DNA from: Halichondria panicea
Taxonomy: Eukaryota > Porifera > Demospongiae > Suberitida > Halichondriidae
Direction of reading: 5' to 3'
Assembly (NCBI RefSeq): GCF_963675165.1
Contig: NC_087388.1
Span: 4,655,047-4,719,046 of the forward strand
Length of the DNA: 64,000 bases
Shown: piece after piece, positions 47,077 through 59,783 of the stretch
Numbering within the stretch: position 1 is the first letter of the stretch
Layout: the number at the start of each line of letters is the position of its first letter
Made by a program: the position numbers and the translations under genes
The notes under the pieces: model-generated
Database searches by the model: none
The model's input: the letters and a program-made list of their open reading frames with translations, nothing else
What the model was told of the DNA's origin: nothing

Positions 47077-47814
47077 ATATATGCCCCAAGGGCATACCAT
47101 AATATGCGTGGTGTGTCTGTCTGTGTGATCTAGCTGTTTCGGTGCTTTCCTCTTCACAATTCTACATTTCAAATAATTATTTTGTGGTCGGTCTACTGCC
47201 TTTGAGGGCATCCGGTAATAATTAGGCGTGTGGCTTCTATTGTTCTGCAATAAAGCCAATGAAGCACGTTCTATAGGTGTTCTATTAGAAATAGAGCCCA
47301 TAGCAACAATAAGTCGCGTGCATGAGATGTAAATCTATAATAGACGCTAAGTGCTATTATAGTGCATTTTAGACCAATTTAGGTGGTCGAATAGCGACGT
47401 TCCTACACCCATGCATAGTTAGTTGTTTTACCAGATATAAACTCGACCTATTATTATCACAACGCTGAGGCAGTATACATATAAGAACCTTGATGTCTAA
47501 TTTTAGCGAATTTGTAAATGTCTTCACTAATAAAACACTATGAACTCATTAAACATTTTGTTCTAATGAAATGTTTGAGAGTATGCTAAGCAAGCTAGCC
47601 CTTTCATTTATATCTGACTCCAAACTTTCAATTCAACCGTTGACGAATTTTTAAATTTGCTGCAATATCACCAAAATTCAGTACCGGCTTAAAAATCTGA
47701 AAACGTACCCGTCTATTATATGTAGTATTAGGTACGCATAATTCTATATGAAGTGAGCCTATAGCCTCGTGTATATTGCCCATCATTACTATCTCTACCC
47801 TTTTTGTCATGCAG

Positions 47815-48059
47815 GTGGACCACTGCACCTCGAGGACATTGAAGATTCTCTTTCACTAACTACTAGACAATCAACACCCTGTATTATCTGTCCCTGGCAC
47901 AAGTGGTGCTTTGATCTGAGTACTGGGAGACAGTTAGACCCACTTGGGAGAGAGCAGCACATACAATCTTATCCTGTTCGAGTAGATTCAGATACTGGGA
48001 CTATTTCTATTGGTTTTGCATCGTTCGATTCATCTTGTTTTACTGACTATGACTTCTAG
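47815..48059 (+). other. Duplicate Rieske terminal exon, intact
   Basis: 245 bp, same length, phase and acceptor type (tcatgcag|GTGG) as the exon at 35089-35333. It encodes the same CPWHKWCF half-domain and stop, with two substitutions (LADI to LEDI, TTGQS to TTRQS). It could serve as an alternative last exon for the Rieske gene about 16 kb upstream if transcription read through receptor A, or be an orphan. There is no local first exon. Confidence 0.75.
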
Positions 48060-48516
48060 ATCCTATATAGTATTCTGTTATCATGTTTATTCTTCAGGTA
48101 ATTATTTTCATACATTAATTTGGGGAATTAAATTAAGGTGGTTTGATTTGGGTGATTCAGCCTATGCATGTCCTAGCAATAATTGGTTTCTATCATAAAT
48201 ATAATTATACCAACGCATAATTTACAAAAGCGTTGGTGTCTATTTGTCAAATGTAAAGGTGAGGCGTCTCATAATGAATTTGGTATAAAGCATAGCCTCG
48301 TTCCCAGGCCTTATACTTTTTCTTGTTGTTGTCACTGTTCATCCATAAATCATAAGAAAGACATATAGTGAGGCAGTAAAGAAAGAAATGGGCGTACGTA
48401 AAGCTTACATCTATTTCTTTCTTTATTCCTCCAATCAATATCTCAATCTCATTGAACGATAATATACAGTATTTAATCTTATTGAACGATTGTGAGAACA
48501 TATATGTGGAATATCA

Positions 48517-50013
48517 TTAGCATTGTCTAGAGGGACAGCCCCTCACAACATGTTGATTGTGACACGTGCATGTAATGTCCTATAATTGCATGGGGAAAAT
48601 CAAAAACTATATGACTGTGCAATGTGTATGTGCATGTCACTGTGTGTGTTTATTCGATATCTTGGTACCTATATATACTCACTGTACCAAATATTAGTGT
48701 CTCAAGCCGTAAGCCAATTTTGTTGTGCATTCTGACCTGTGTTCCTTGTTATATCTGTGACGTGGTGGCAGCCGGCCGCCCTGCATGGGTATAATATTAT
48801 AGCACTACATGATATTGCTGTATATAAGGTTGAACTATATTCTATAGTTTAGTGATAATGTGTTTGTACCGTTATAAGAAACATATTTGGGAGGCTATAA
48901 TTATAGGGTATCTTTGGGAGGATGCTATTGTATTGCATGGATTTAATTCACTGAGTATGTTTAATTACATCTTATAGTTGAGTATTACCTTTACAATCAC
49001 ACATGCATGTACTACCATCAGCTCCCTTTGTATCTCTATAATTATGTGTGTTCAGTATGCAATCCCTTGCATATAATTATCGACTTTGGCAAGCTCAATA
49101 GGTCAGTATACATGCTTTATGCAATACTTCCTGTGAGATTCAGAAGATGTTATAATCCTTTCCTTTTCACATACTTTGTCCACTCATTTCAAGTTTCCTA
49201 TAATTATATAAAAGCGCTGCAATGGGTTAATTTTCACCGCTATATACACACTCAATAGTTGTGCCCAAAATCCCCTTGCCATGGAAGGTAGTATGTTGGG
49301 AAGGAATTGTGATCTTGTGATCAGACTATACATAGAATCACACATAATTGTGGGTAGCTATATATAGCATATACCAAATATGGTTGTGGTGCAAGTCGTA
49401 TAATATTATGGCTGTGCGTTTTAGTACCGTATATAGTATTAGGGGGATGTTAGAGCTGATAGTAAAGTTCCTGCAAACTGCATGTCATGTGTATGGCTTC
49501 ATGCATGTGTGCACTGGGAAGTACCTAGTGCACATGTATAATACTATAATTATGCATGTATTATGCATGTTTCAATTGTTCTTTTATGGTCATGCACATG
49601 AGAGCATATTAAAATACTGGTCTGTAATAGGTTCACACCATTTAAGCCAGCAGGAACATTCCCTCAGATTGAATGTATTTTGGGTCTATATGCATGCCTT
49701 TGTGTGCATGCATAAAATTATATGCGCCAGAGACATACGATCATTATTATGTACATGTGTCTGTCTGTGCATTCCATGCAGTTGTAATTTCTAAACAGTT
49801 ACGCAATTAATAGGAACACAGTTAAGAGATTCGTAGGCTTCTCGGCACGTTTTATTGTTCTGTAATACATGTAGTAGCTGTTTTTTATGCTATATGGACG
49901 GAATTACACTCTATAAACAGCAACTCATATTTGCATCGATGTGTGAAACATTCTAAAATGGAATCATAAATAATTATAATTAGCATGCTCTGCCATGCAT
50001 GTGCTTTTAGGAC
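48517..50013. repeat. Spacer unit Y, copy 2
   Basis: Direct duplicate of 43970-45339. It retains the 'gacagcccctcacaacatg' part that is deleted in copy 1, so neither copy derives simply from the other. The ORF at 49348-49794 is the same non-coding frame seen in copy 1. Confidence 0.8.
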
Positions 50014-50508
50014 AGTGTAAACAATAGCTGTAAAACAGACCAACTATAAAGTGATTCGTGAATAGCATTAACTGCCATTATGCCAGAGGATGTGCCAGGA
50101 TGTTTGGTCTGTGACTGTTTTCCAGGATGCTTGCAGCTTTGGCTATACGCATGGGAACTATTTGGAGACGTTCGTTGTGCGGCTAAATTACCAGACCATG
50201 TGTTCACCGCTAAGGTTAAATTATTTACTAACACTATAATAATGGCTTTGCTAGTACACATTTTACTCAGTTTGCATGGTTATAGGACTGTATAGTAACC
50301 CGGGTATGGTGTAATGTGTTTATTAATGATTGACATGTGTGCATAATGTATAACGCAGTTATGGCCAATTTTGGGGTCCAATATTGACATTCCAGTAGAT
50401 CTATACTAATTTGCTTAATTAGATTGAACATGAGATCGGTATACTGCTCTCAGTACATGTGTAAAGTGAGCCTCGTGTATTTTTGTTACAATTAATCGTG
50501 TCATGCAG

Positions 50509-50755
50509 GTGGACCACTGCATCTCGGGGACATTGAAGATTCTCTTTCACTAACTATACTGGACAATCAACACCCTGTATTATCTGTCCCTGGCACAAGT
50601 GGTGCTTTGATCTGAGTACTAGGAGACAGTTAGACCCACTTGGGAGAGAGCAGCACATACAATCTTATCCTGTTCAAGTAGATTCAGATACTGGGACTAT
50701 TTCTATTGGTTTTGCATCGTTTGATTCATCTTGTTTTACTGACTATGACTTCTAG
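50509..50755 (+). pseudogene. Third Rieske terminal exon copy, frameshifted
   Basis: 247 bp: the same exon with a 2-base insertion (ctaactaTActgg instead of ctaactactgg) that breaks the frame before the CPWH motif. Splice acceptor and stop position are still recognisable. It is the remnant of unit X nearest receptor B. Confidence 0.85.
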
Positions 50756-51217
50756 CGTTGTTTTTCATTAATTTTACATAAGTGGTTTAATTAATTCGTC
50801 TGATCCAGCAGCTTGCATGCATGCCTTAGTAATAAGTTATTCTCATAGCACATACGTTTTGCGAGACAGCCAATAAAGGTATTATGCTATTCATGCACTC
50901 CTATCCGCTAACGCACACAGAGTCACTGGCTTATTAAATCAACCGTAAAGCGTGGGTGTCTATTTGTCCAATATTAAAAGGGGGCGTAGCAAGCCATGAA
51001 AACACCCTGGGTATTCCCAGGCTTCTAGGATATAAGTCCAGGCGGCGTTAATTCTTTATGCAAAGCAGATTAACGCAAGAGCGTCGAGAAAAAAGTAATC
51101 GAGTGGTGAGTATAATAATGTCTAGCTAGACTAAGCTATAGCGGTATGTGTATTAAGGTGTGAACATGCATAATGACAACACCTTGCAGATAACAACTGA
51201 CAAAGAAGAGTCTCATC
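50756..51217. promoter_or_regulatory. Upstream region of receptor B
   Basis: 462 bp between the broken Rieske exon and the receptor B ATG. It contains a possible 5' exon donor (gtggtgagt near 51103). No coding sequence seen. Confidence 0.35.
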
Positions 51218-54200
51218 ATGATACAAGTACAAGAAATCGTGCTTAGCACAGTTCTACTATTATGCTTGACAGCATTATCCAAGTGTCAGTACGAAGTGAT
51301 CAACACTGGTCGATTCGGAATCATCCGGAATACAATTGAGCTAGAATGCAGAATCAATGGTGCGGCATTGCAAGAAGCTGTCTTTTGGCTCAATCGAGTC
51401 AGCAGAGAGAATGAGTTACTAGCATTGGGAGTTGACGTGACTGTACGTCCAGATGGTCGAATCGTGTTTCAGATTACAAGAGAACTGGAGGGAACATTCT
51501 TTTGTGGACAAAATCTAGAGAATTTCGGTCGAGTTGGAAAACAGCTGATTGGTGAGTGGGTGGTAGCTTAATTGCTTCATTTTTTTAAAATGTGATAAGA
51601 GACTGAATGTTTGCTCAATCAGTGCTTGCACTAAAACTGAATAGTTAGTAAATTCTGGGGGGCAAAATATTTGTGGTTTTCGTGGCTGAACACTGGACCA
51701 CAAATGAAGCGACCTTGCCTACCTTTACCTGCAGTGCAAGCAGCAACCACCAAAATAAGATCCACGAATTGACTAAATATTGCTCAACCACGAATATTTT
51801 GCCCCCCCCCCCCCCCTGAGAATTACCCGCTATACGGTATTATTCATTTTTAGTGCAAGCACAGGAAACAGGGATAAGGTCACACTTTATGCTTTGTGGT
51901 AAGATAGAGTCTTGCATGAGTGTTGCTGGTTTCTGTTGTGTGCGTGACATCCTCTAGCTATATCCATCGACATGTGGTAACTACTATTATGTTTTAACAA
52001 CAGAAGTGGTGCAAACTATATAGAATTCCCTATAGCTAATGTGTTCGCTTACCTCTGTATAAAGTGCAATCTGTCCCAGATTATTAATGACAGCAAGCAT
52101 TGTGCAACCGCACCAACTATTTTTTGCAATTTACAGTACATACAGTTATAATATGTAGTACAGGAAGGCTCGTTTCATTACATACTCGCGACATAAATTG
52201 AAGTGACTGTTTCATCGTCACTACTTTTCATGATAGTATAAAACCCGGCTTGGAAACAAACATTAATCTAGGTACTCTCCCAAAATGTTTGATGTCCATT
52301 TTAGTCATTGCATTGTCTGTAAAGCAGCTTTAACAATCCCACTGATAGGATGGAATTTTAAATAGCAGGTGTGTGTGTGTGTAAATTGAAGCCATGTGTG
52401 TATCATCACATGGTCCGAAATACCATGCAGTAGTATGACATGAGTAAGAAGGTGGTTAACGTAAGCTAACTGTAATGTATATTTTTCACCAGAAAATGAT
52501 TTAATATCTGTTTAGTATAAGAAGGTGGATAACTGAAACTGATGGCTTTCAGAAAACTGCTCTTTGATTAACTGATTTCCTTTTCCACAGCTTATCCTAA
52601 CCGGTTCATACCACCAAATAATGAACGGACTTTTTTTGCCAAGGTTGGCACCACTGCTCGCTTGCGTTGCTCCATTCTGCCTGGGGCACTCAGGGCACAG
52701 TACTTTGCAGACTGGAGAAATGCCACAAGCTCTATAGAGGTCGCTAGACTCGATGGACCACGACCCTCCCCTCCTTTCTCCACCACTCCGGACCCTAGGT
52801 GGGTGTAATTATAATAAAATAGGCGTAGGAATGAGCACCAAACAGTCTATTAATACTCATAACTTATGATGCAAACTTTTAATATCTAATCAGTTTCCCC
52901 AATTGTTTACATCATTCATTGTCAACATGTAGGGGATTTCTTTAGGGTTGATCCCTGGGGTTTTTTTTTATTATCTAGTCAGCACAAACTTAAGCTGATG
53001 CATGCGGGTTACAGTTCGCATATAATTTATACAGTATATACACTAAATCAATACCACATGCAGTTCTATTTATAATATTATTGGCAGTATTTTAGTGTCC
53101 CTTCGTCTTGCCATCCAGATTCATGGTTGATGAGACGACGTTTTCCCTCATCATTGAGTCAGTGAGTCTATCTGATGCGGGTAGATACCAGTGTGTGCTC
53201 GGTGTGAGGGACCCGGCCGGTCTACGTCTTATCTATCCCCAAACTGAGACACTCGACCTGACACTCATCGTCTATCGTAAGTCTGAGGGATTGTTCACAG
53301 ATTCACTAATAATTAATTTTGGTCTTTTGGTATTATAGTATAGTTTTAATAGAGTAATGGGGAATGTTTCTCCTCTCCTATATATATCTATGAGCCGCCA
53401 TGCATGGGTGCACTCTAGCTATCCCAGTGCATGTTAACGTGAAGCGTTTGGCTTCCGTAAGCATAATTACATGTGTATGTATCAAACCATCTATATAATT
53501 AGATCATAATTACCTTTGCCATAATTAATTAGAGGCTCCAATAATCACCGAGTCTCCGGAGAACCGCATCATTGCTCTTGATGACAACATACCGAACCAA
53601 AGTGCCACCTTCCATTGTCAAGCAAGAGGGCAACCAAAGCCTGAAATCGAATGGCTGCACAACTCACAAGAAATTGAAAACGATTTGAACTCAGACACAA
53701 CTGGGAAATACGTAGTACGTACAGATGCTGCGAGTACACCAACTGGAGATTACATTGTCAGTAGTTGGTTGACTGTTAACACAGTGGATGCCTTTGATGC
53801 GGGTGAGGTGGTGTGCAGTGTAATGGCCGATGATGATGAACTACCTACTGATCTACAGACGGTTCAGACAACGACTCAACTAGCTGTAATTGGTGAGTAT
53901 TATTATCAATTTGCTGTGGTTATTGCTTTGATAGAACATAGCCTCATTCATAAATAATATTAATGACATCCGTTAATCCGAATGTATTCGGATGGAGTCT
54001 GTACAATTATTATAGTGGGGTTAATTATGTTGGTGGTAAAATACTCTGCCACACACACTTTATATAAGTGGCTAATTATCTAAGTGCTCTGTACACAAAC
54101 TTCTGAGTGTGAGTTACTTGTTGTGACATTCACTTTTCTTTTTACAGGGAGCTTTAGCAGTTTGGACCTACTAATTTCCACAAATGGCGACATCATATTC

Positions 54201-55386
54201 AAACTAAGACTACCTTCTCCTATTCTGGTTCCTGTGCAGCTATCTATCATCTACATTGACGCTAATGACAACAGAAGAATCTCTCCAAGGGTAACAGAAA
54301 ATGCGTACAACGGTACAGACCTAATCACTCATTTGGAGCCAAGTTTTCAAGTCCCCACTGATTTCAACACTGTGAGGATCAGAATAGCCCTGCGGTATCA
54401 AAGGCTACAAGGACCATTCAATGAATCGGCACTTACATTTGGTATGTATACCTAGTAGCTTATGTGAATGATGTGTTTTTTTAAGCCCATATCCGGCTAA
54501 CAAGTGCACAATACACAACAATTGAATGCAACATTTGGACTGTGCTTTTCGATATATACAGTCCATATCGATATCATATTATTTTCTGTTTTTTACAGAT
54601 CTCCGACGTCCAAATTTTTTCACAGAGGAGGAGGCCAGTGTCTGGAATGTGGCTATAATCAGTATAGCTGGATCAGTCATTGCGATCTGTGTAGTCATCG
54701 CTGTTTTGGTCACATTGCTAACTTGCATCGCATGTCGACACACGATGAAGCGCAAACATACCAGTCACATGGCAGACATTGCTAGAATGGAAGCAGGTCA
54801 TAACCAAATTCTAGCAGAAAAACATAGCGATAATCAAGCAGAATTGAACATACTTCGAGAAAACCATGAGCAGATTATTAAAAAACTTGATGAAAATAAT
54901 GAAGCAAAACTGAATACATTGAAAGAAGAAAACGATGCAGAAATTGAAAGACGCACTCTTGAATATGAAAGAAACCAAGAATCAACAAATCAAAAATACA
55001 AACATGAGCTTATGTTACTCGAAGCAAAACATGAACACGAAACTAGACTGAAACTCTTGGATATGTATTCCGATAAAATGTCAGCTTGCAATGGTGGGGG
55101 CTTTAAAATTACTTATATAGTTGGTAAAACAGAAATATCAATTGAAAAGAAGAACACCAGTTGTGGGGATATGATAGATGGACCACATACAATGTACACA
55201 GCACAAGCAGTGGATAAGCGACCAATGTTACTCAGAGGAGAGAGTATCGACTATGGGAGCAACTTCCAGTTAGAGCAAGAGTGTGTGATTGACTGTTTCA
55301 AGAATATTGTGGAAGCCAGTATGAAAGACTCAAGGATTGGACCAACACTACGGAGATTAGTATCAACTGACCAATTAGAAAGATAG
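51218..55386 (+). CDS. Ig-domain transmembrane receptor B
   Basis: Exons 51218-51551, 52591-52798, 53119-53276, 53533-53892, 54148-54441, 54599-55386. The first five exons have exactly the same lengths and phases as receptor A (334, 208, 158, 360, 294). 713 residues. The ectodomain repeats A almost residue for residue: three Ig-like domains, then the membrane-proximal segment and helix (NVAIISIAGSVIAICVV). After CRHTMKRK the tail is unrelated to A and about 220 residues long. It starts with a strongly helical, Glu/Lys/Asn-rich coiled coil (AEKHSDNQAELNILRENHEQ) and ends in a region with Cys, Asp and Gly that I do not recognise. Probably a surface recognition receptor using a different intracellular output or self-assembly mode from A. 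Most introns are phase 1, suited to domain exchange. Confidence 0.87.
51645..51839. mobile_element. MITE, 'gctatacgg' family
   Basis: In receptor B intron 1. The right end attacccgctatacggta matches the family; the left end is partly degraded. Contains the C-run and 'cacgaatattttgcccc' typical of the copy at 39097. Confidence 0.65.
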
Positions 55387-55703
55387 CTATAGTTATTGTT
55401 AGTAGAATTTTTTAAACTTCACTTATTTTGTTCAACACTTGTTCACTGTAAACTCACTATAAATTATTAACAATCATGAAAAATGGAGTGTCAAACTGTC
55501 AATGCTAGCTATAATATAACACACAGTCTATATATATAATTATGTAAAACAGATACGTTTTAATAACATAAAACATCTCAAATAAAATGCATCATTTGAA
55601 ATTTAATGTAGAAATGACATAAATTTCTGTCAGTTTAACAGCACGATGATGCATCCCATATAACATAATTATGTGTTTTTGGTGTGCATGACTAAAAATA
55701 AAC
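55387..55703. other. Tail-to-tail 3' region, receptors B and C
   Basis: 317 bp separate the B stop (plus) from the C stop (minus). From about 55565 the sequence repeats the region upstream of receptor A (about 36715), so this is a duplication endpoint as well as the shared 3' flank. Confidence 0.5.
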
Positions 55704-58316
55704 TTACACACAAGTTTCTTTTTGGGTACAATATCCTTGCCCACTATATACTGAAACAGTCTCCTCTATATCAGCTGGTTGTCTTGTATCTGCAGCGTCT
55801 TCACTATTTAGCATAGTATATGTGATAGACGGCTTGAGCAATTCCTTGATAGTTTTAAAAGTATTCTTAGTTTCCTTCTCTTCAGCACTCTCTCGGAAAC
55901 AAAATGGTCGCCAGTGTCGTTTAGTTGTACTTGATTTCCTCCTGGTAGTCACAGGTGGTTCTTCCTCAGGGGGCATAGCACCTGGATATGTCGGACCAGA
56001 AACTGCACCTGCCGGTTTGCCGTTGGTTTCTTCAGATGGGATCTTAGGTGATTTTTGCTTCAAAGCTTCCAGTACCTGGTTTAGTGTTAATTGGCCAGGC
56101 AAATTGTCGTTGACAAACTTTGTTTGTGCACCTTTTGTGTTGGCTTTGAAGGAGCATTCCAAGGCTTTTTTTCGTCCGAAACAGAGGCAGAGTAGAACAA
56201 TCAAAACTATGGCAATGATGATGAGTGCAAGGAGCAGGAAAAGTCCGGGAACGAGGAACGTCACAAGGATAATTGACAGCTCAGTTGGTAGCGATCGATC
56301 TGTGAATGTAGTAACAATGAGTATATACTGTGCGTACGCATATAATGATATTGCGTGAAAATTGAAGTAAAACATGCTTTGTGTCCAGTCCAAAATAGCT
56401 CCCAACAAAATAATGACAGGAAACGATTAATTTTGCTAATTAGCTTGAAAAATGTGCTTATACTAGAACGTGGGTGCACCTTTTTAATTAGATTACGGCT
56501 ATTTCGACGCTAATAACAATGAAACCTGCATGTCTATAGCGGGCATACCAACGGTGGCTGTAATAAAGATGTGGTCACATGTTATAATAGAGATTTTGAG
56601 GCCCATTTTACCTAACTGTATACGAAATAATTATGTGAACCTGAAGTAGCCATTAGCGGAATTTCACTGAATCAGCGACTCTGAACCGTGCTTCAGGCGT
56701 ATTGTACCTCATACACATCGCAAAAATTAATTGTCAGAGGCTACTCTAACTTACAATTAGTTACTTTCCCGTCCACCCCCCGCATGCATACTGATCATGA
56801 GCTACATATCACATTGAACTGTGCTACTGATCATGACCTCTGAGCTGTAGGAAATCATATGGTTTTGTTATTGCATCAATTTTAAAGGATTTCATGATAA
56901 TTATTATTGCTATTACATAATACAAACACACTTTCTGCTCGCATCCTCTTTTTAAAATTGGAGTGGCCTAACGTTATAGAGGGCATGCACTGTTGTGGAG
57001 GGTAACCTGCTTTTACTGGCTAGGGTGAACATGCACAACAGACATGCTCACTCTTACCGTGTGTAACTTGGTCTCCTTTCAGAGGTCCAGTATTAGACTG
57101 ATGCATTAGTGCAACATCAACTGTAAAGCGTTGGTAAGGCATCGTGTCATCAAAGTGAGTAATTTCCTGCGACTGAGTGAAACGGCTGAGAGTTATGGTA
57201 TTGAGTGAATCACCAGTGTCAATATCAGTGTACTTGATAAACAGTTGCACTTCAGCTGGTATGGGTACCTCAAGAAATACCCGAAAGATAATAGTTTGTG
57301 AGACTGTGATGAATGTAGACAATCTCTGCACTTCACCTGCAGCATGCAATATAGAGTATATGAAATGGACAGGTTACAAAACACATTATCCACAAAGGAA
57401 TATCATAAAAAGACTCCCAAGACAGTCTCCTATACATGACAGTATGGTCAAATGAACTGGTCAACGCACTCAATGTTCTTCTTACTGATGTGTTGATATA
57501 CAGTAATATTATGCATTGTGCACACTGAAAGTGTAACTCGTATACATGTGTGCGAATTATAGCACTTACCTAACACTGACAAGAAAGCTGTTGCAGTGGT
57601 TTTAGCCGACTCGCCATCACCCGGTCTAATAGTGCCTGTACAAGTCACGTTCCCACTGTCATAATTATCCAGACTCTGAATCGCAAAAGAGCTCTCAAAA
57701 ATAGTATCTTCTACTCTTGAAAAATTCAATATGTATTTGTTTCCGTTCCTCAAAATTTCTTTGCCGTTATGCTTCCAGGAAATCTCCAGTGAAGGGTATC
57801 CTCTTATTCTGCAGTAGTACGTTACTAATTGGTTGGCATCAGAAGTGGATAAGACAACAACTTGAGATTCAGGTGGTTCCATAAAAGTCGGTGGGACTGT
57901 ATAATTATAGGAAAACAATCAATTTGTGTGACTTCATAACCTTTGGAGTATAATTATAGTAGTATAGGAGTTTATCTACAGTGCACCTGTTTTAGAGGGT
58001 CACCAGTGGCAGTATAATTATTATAATAAACAGAGCCCATACTAACACACATTGAGGTTCAATAAAGGTAGTGGGACCGCATGGGAAATAGTGTGAATCA
58101 TAATAAACTATAGCCTATTAATTTGGGCTATAGTAGTAGGTCCGGAGTTTTTTTACAGCGAAACGTGTTTTAGAGGGTCACCAGTGGCAGAATTATAATA
58201 AAGAGGTGGTTAAGACTGACTATGTGATACTTTGGCTTCTGGTTCAGTCTAATTGCATGTGGGCGGGAGGATTTTGCATTATTACCCTATGCGTGTGCAG
58301 CAGGGGTAGAGTGATT

Positions 58317-58352
<36 letters not shown>

Positions 58353-59783
58353 TGTTTGTGTGTGGACACAAAAATGAGCTGTTTGAGCGAACTAGACAAT
58401 TTCATGGACTGCTTTAACTGCTAATGAGACAGTGGTTGAAAAATGAATATAGCTAGTTGAAACTTGTAGGCGATCTTCGAGTGACAAAAAACACTGTTAT
58501 CTAATCAATCTAATCGTTGTTTTTATGAATTTACGATCATGCATTCCCCATACAAATATTAAGGTCATTATGGTAAAAAGTTGTATCCATTTTGCTGCTG
58601 TGCGTTGAAGCGTTGAAGCTCAACGCACAGAGTGCATCTTGTATTACTAAGTTTAACCTGATGAATAATAATTATTATGAATATGCAAATGAGTTTCATT
58701 AACATACTAGCCATAATTAATGATGCGAGGGTGTACCAGAAACTACTTGGCATGACAGCAATAAAGTTTCACTGTACTATAGGGAACACATGCACCGCTT
58801 TTAATACACATCTCACTAGCCAAGAGGCTATAGAACTGAATGCTATCCTACTACAGCTGGCACGCACAATGCATCACCATGACATTGTACTTCCATTAAT
58901 TGTACAATTCTATTTCTGAATGGCTTCTGGTAGCCATGTGCATGCACTGACGGTACAGGGTGATATAAATCAAGGCTTCTCTCACCATACACATCAAGGG
59001 TCACTCCTAGCCTCTGAGTCTGCGTGTACAGAAACATTTGTCCTGCAGGATCAGCCACACCCACAACCCCGAAGTATATGCCTCTGTCATCGAAGGATAC
59101 TGATTGAATAGTGAGAGCAAAAGTTTCTGGATTAACAAAGTATCTTGAGTTGGGATCCAATGGCAACAAACTTCGACGAGGGCCTTGGATTCTACCGATG
59201 GTCTGTGAACTGTTGTCTAGCCAGTCAACGTAGTATTGTGCTAATAAACTTCCAGGGAGTACTAATGGATTGAGCACTGCATCACTACCGATTCGCACTG
59301 TTTCTTTCTTTGATTCAAGTTGAGAAGATATTAATGGAAAAGCTGCAGATATATAGGGGAATTAAGAACAAGCACAAGCCATTTAGCGCTGCTTCAATAA
59401 ACTAATGGACATGCTATAGTAGATTATGCACTGCACGTAACTTTTTTCTAGCACTCACCTATAAGAGGTTCCATTCCACTAATGGTGTTCACATCACTAC
59501 CACAGAAGTACAATCCTTCAAGTTCTCGAGTAATCACAAAGTTAAAGCCTTGAGAGTTTTGTGAATACTTTTCTTCTCCCAGTATATTTCTTAGCTCTCT
59601 TTGAGTGCTGTCTATCCAATAGAAAAGATTTGGATAGTCAATTAGGTTGACATCTCTGCAGTTTAATGCTAGTTGGTTTTGATTGATTCCTGCTCCTCTG
59701 CTTGTGATGAGCTGAAAAGGACCTTGCTGGGCACTGCAATACTGCAGCAGCCCGTTGAGAGATAGCAGAAATAGTAGTAGCAT
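55704..59783 (-). CDS. Ig-domain transmembrane receptor C
   Basis: Exons (minus): 59783-59459, 59342-58986, 57896-57570, 57336-57058, 56299-55704; every junction is phase 1; 627 residues. Signal peptide MLLLFLLSLNGLL. The first domain shares ITRELEGLYFCG with A and B (ITRELEGTFFCG). Domain 2 is a single exon here, where A and B have an intron. It lacks the usual second cysteine (RGIYFGVVG). Domain 3 is a clear C2/I-set Ig (TYYCR ... ISWKHNG ... DSGNVTC). Then come the membrane-proximal domain, the helix (LFLLLALIIIAIVLIVLLC) and a tail of about 150 residues. The tail contains ITYTML (588-593), which matches the ITIM consensus, and a second Tyr cluster (VSVYSGQGY). The likely function is cell-surface recognition with possible tyrosine-based signalling; ligand unknown. 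Confidence 0.87.
58317..58352. repeat. (TG)n microsatellite
   Basis: About 17 TG units in the receptor C intron between 57897 and 58985. The same intron holds two diverged copies of a 'tttagagggtcaccagtggcag' segment (57991-58012 and 58169-58190). Confidence 0.85.

Larger units (their letters stand above)
45405..48187. repeat. Segmental duplication unit X, copy 2
   Basis: Direct duplicate of 33353-35478. Carries an extra internal duplication of about 125 bp (the 'ctctgtgcatata' segment near 46075 and again near 46200), the hAT-like element 46211-47076 within the second of these, and an intact copy of the Rieske terminal exon. Confidence 0.8.

Noticed and set aside
44807-49794. ORFs 44807-45118 and 49348-49794, identical over about 90 residues
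   Set aside because: Identity comes from the duplicated spacer Y as DNA; composition (Cys, Met, His-rich) and lack of signals do not look coding.
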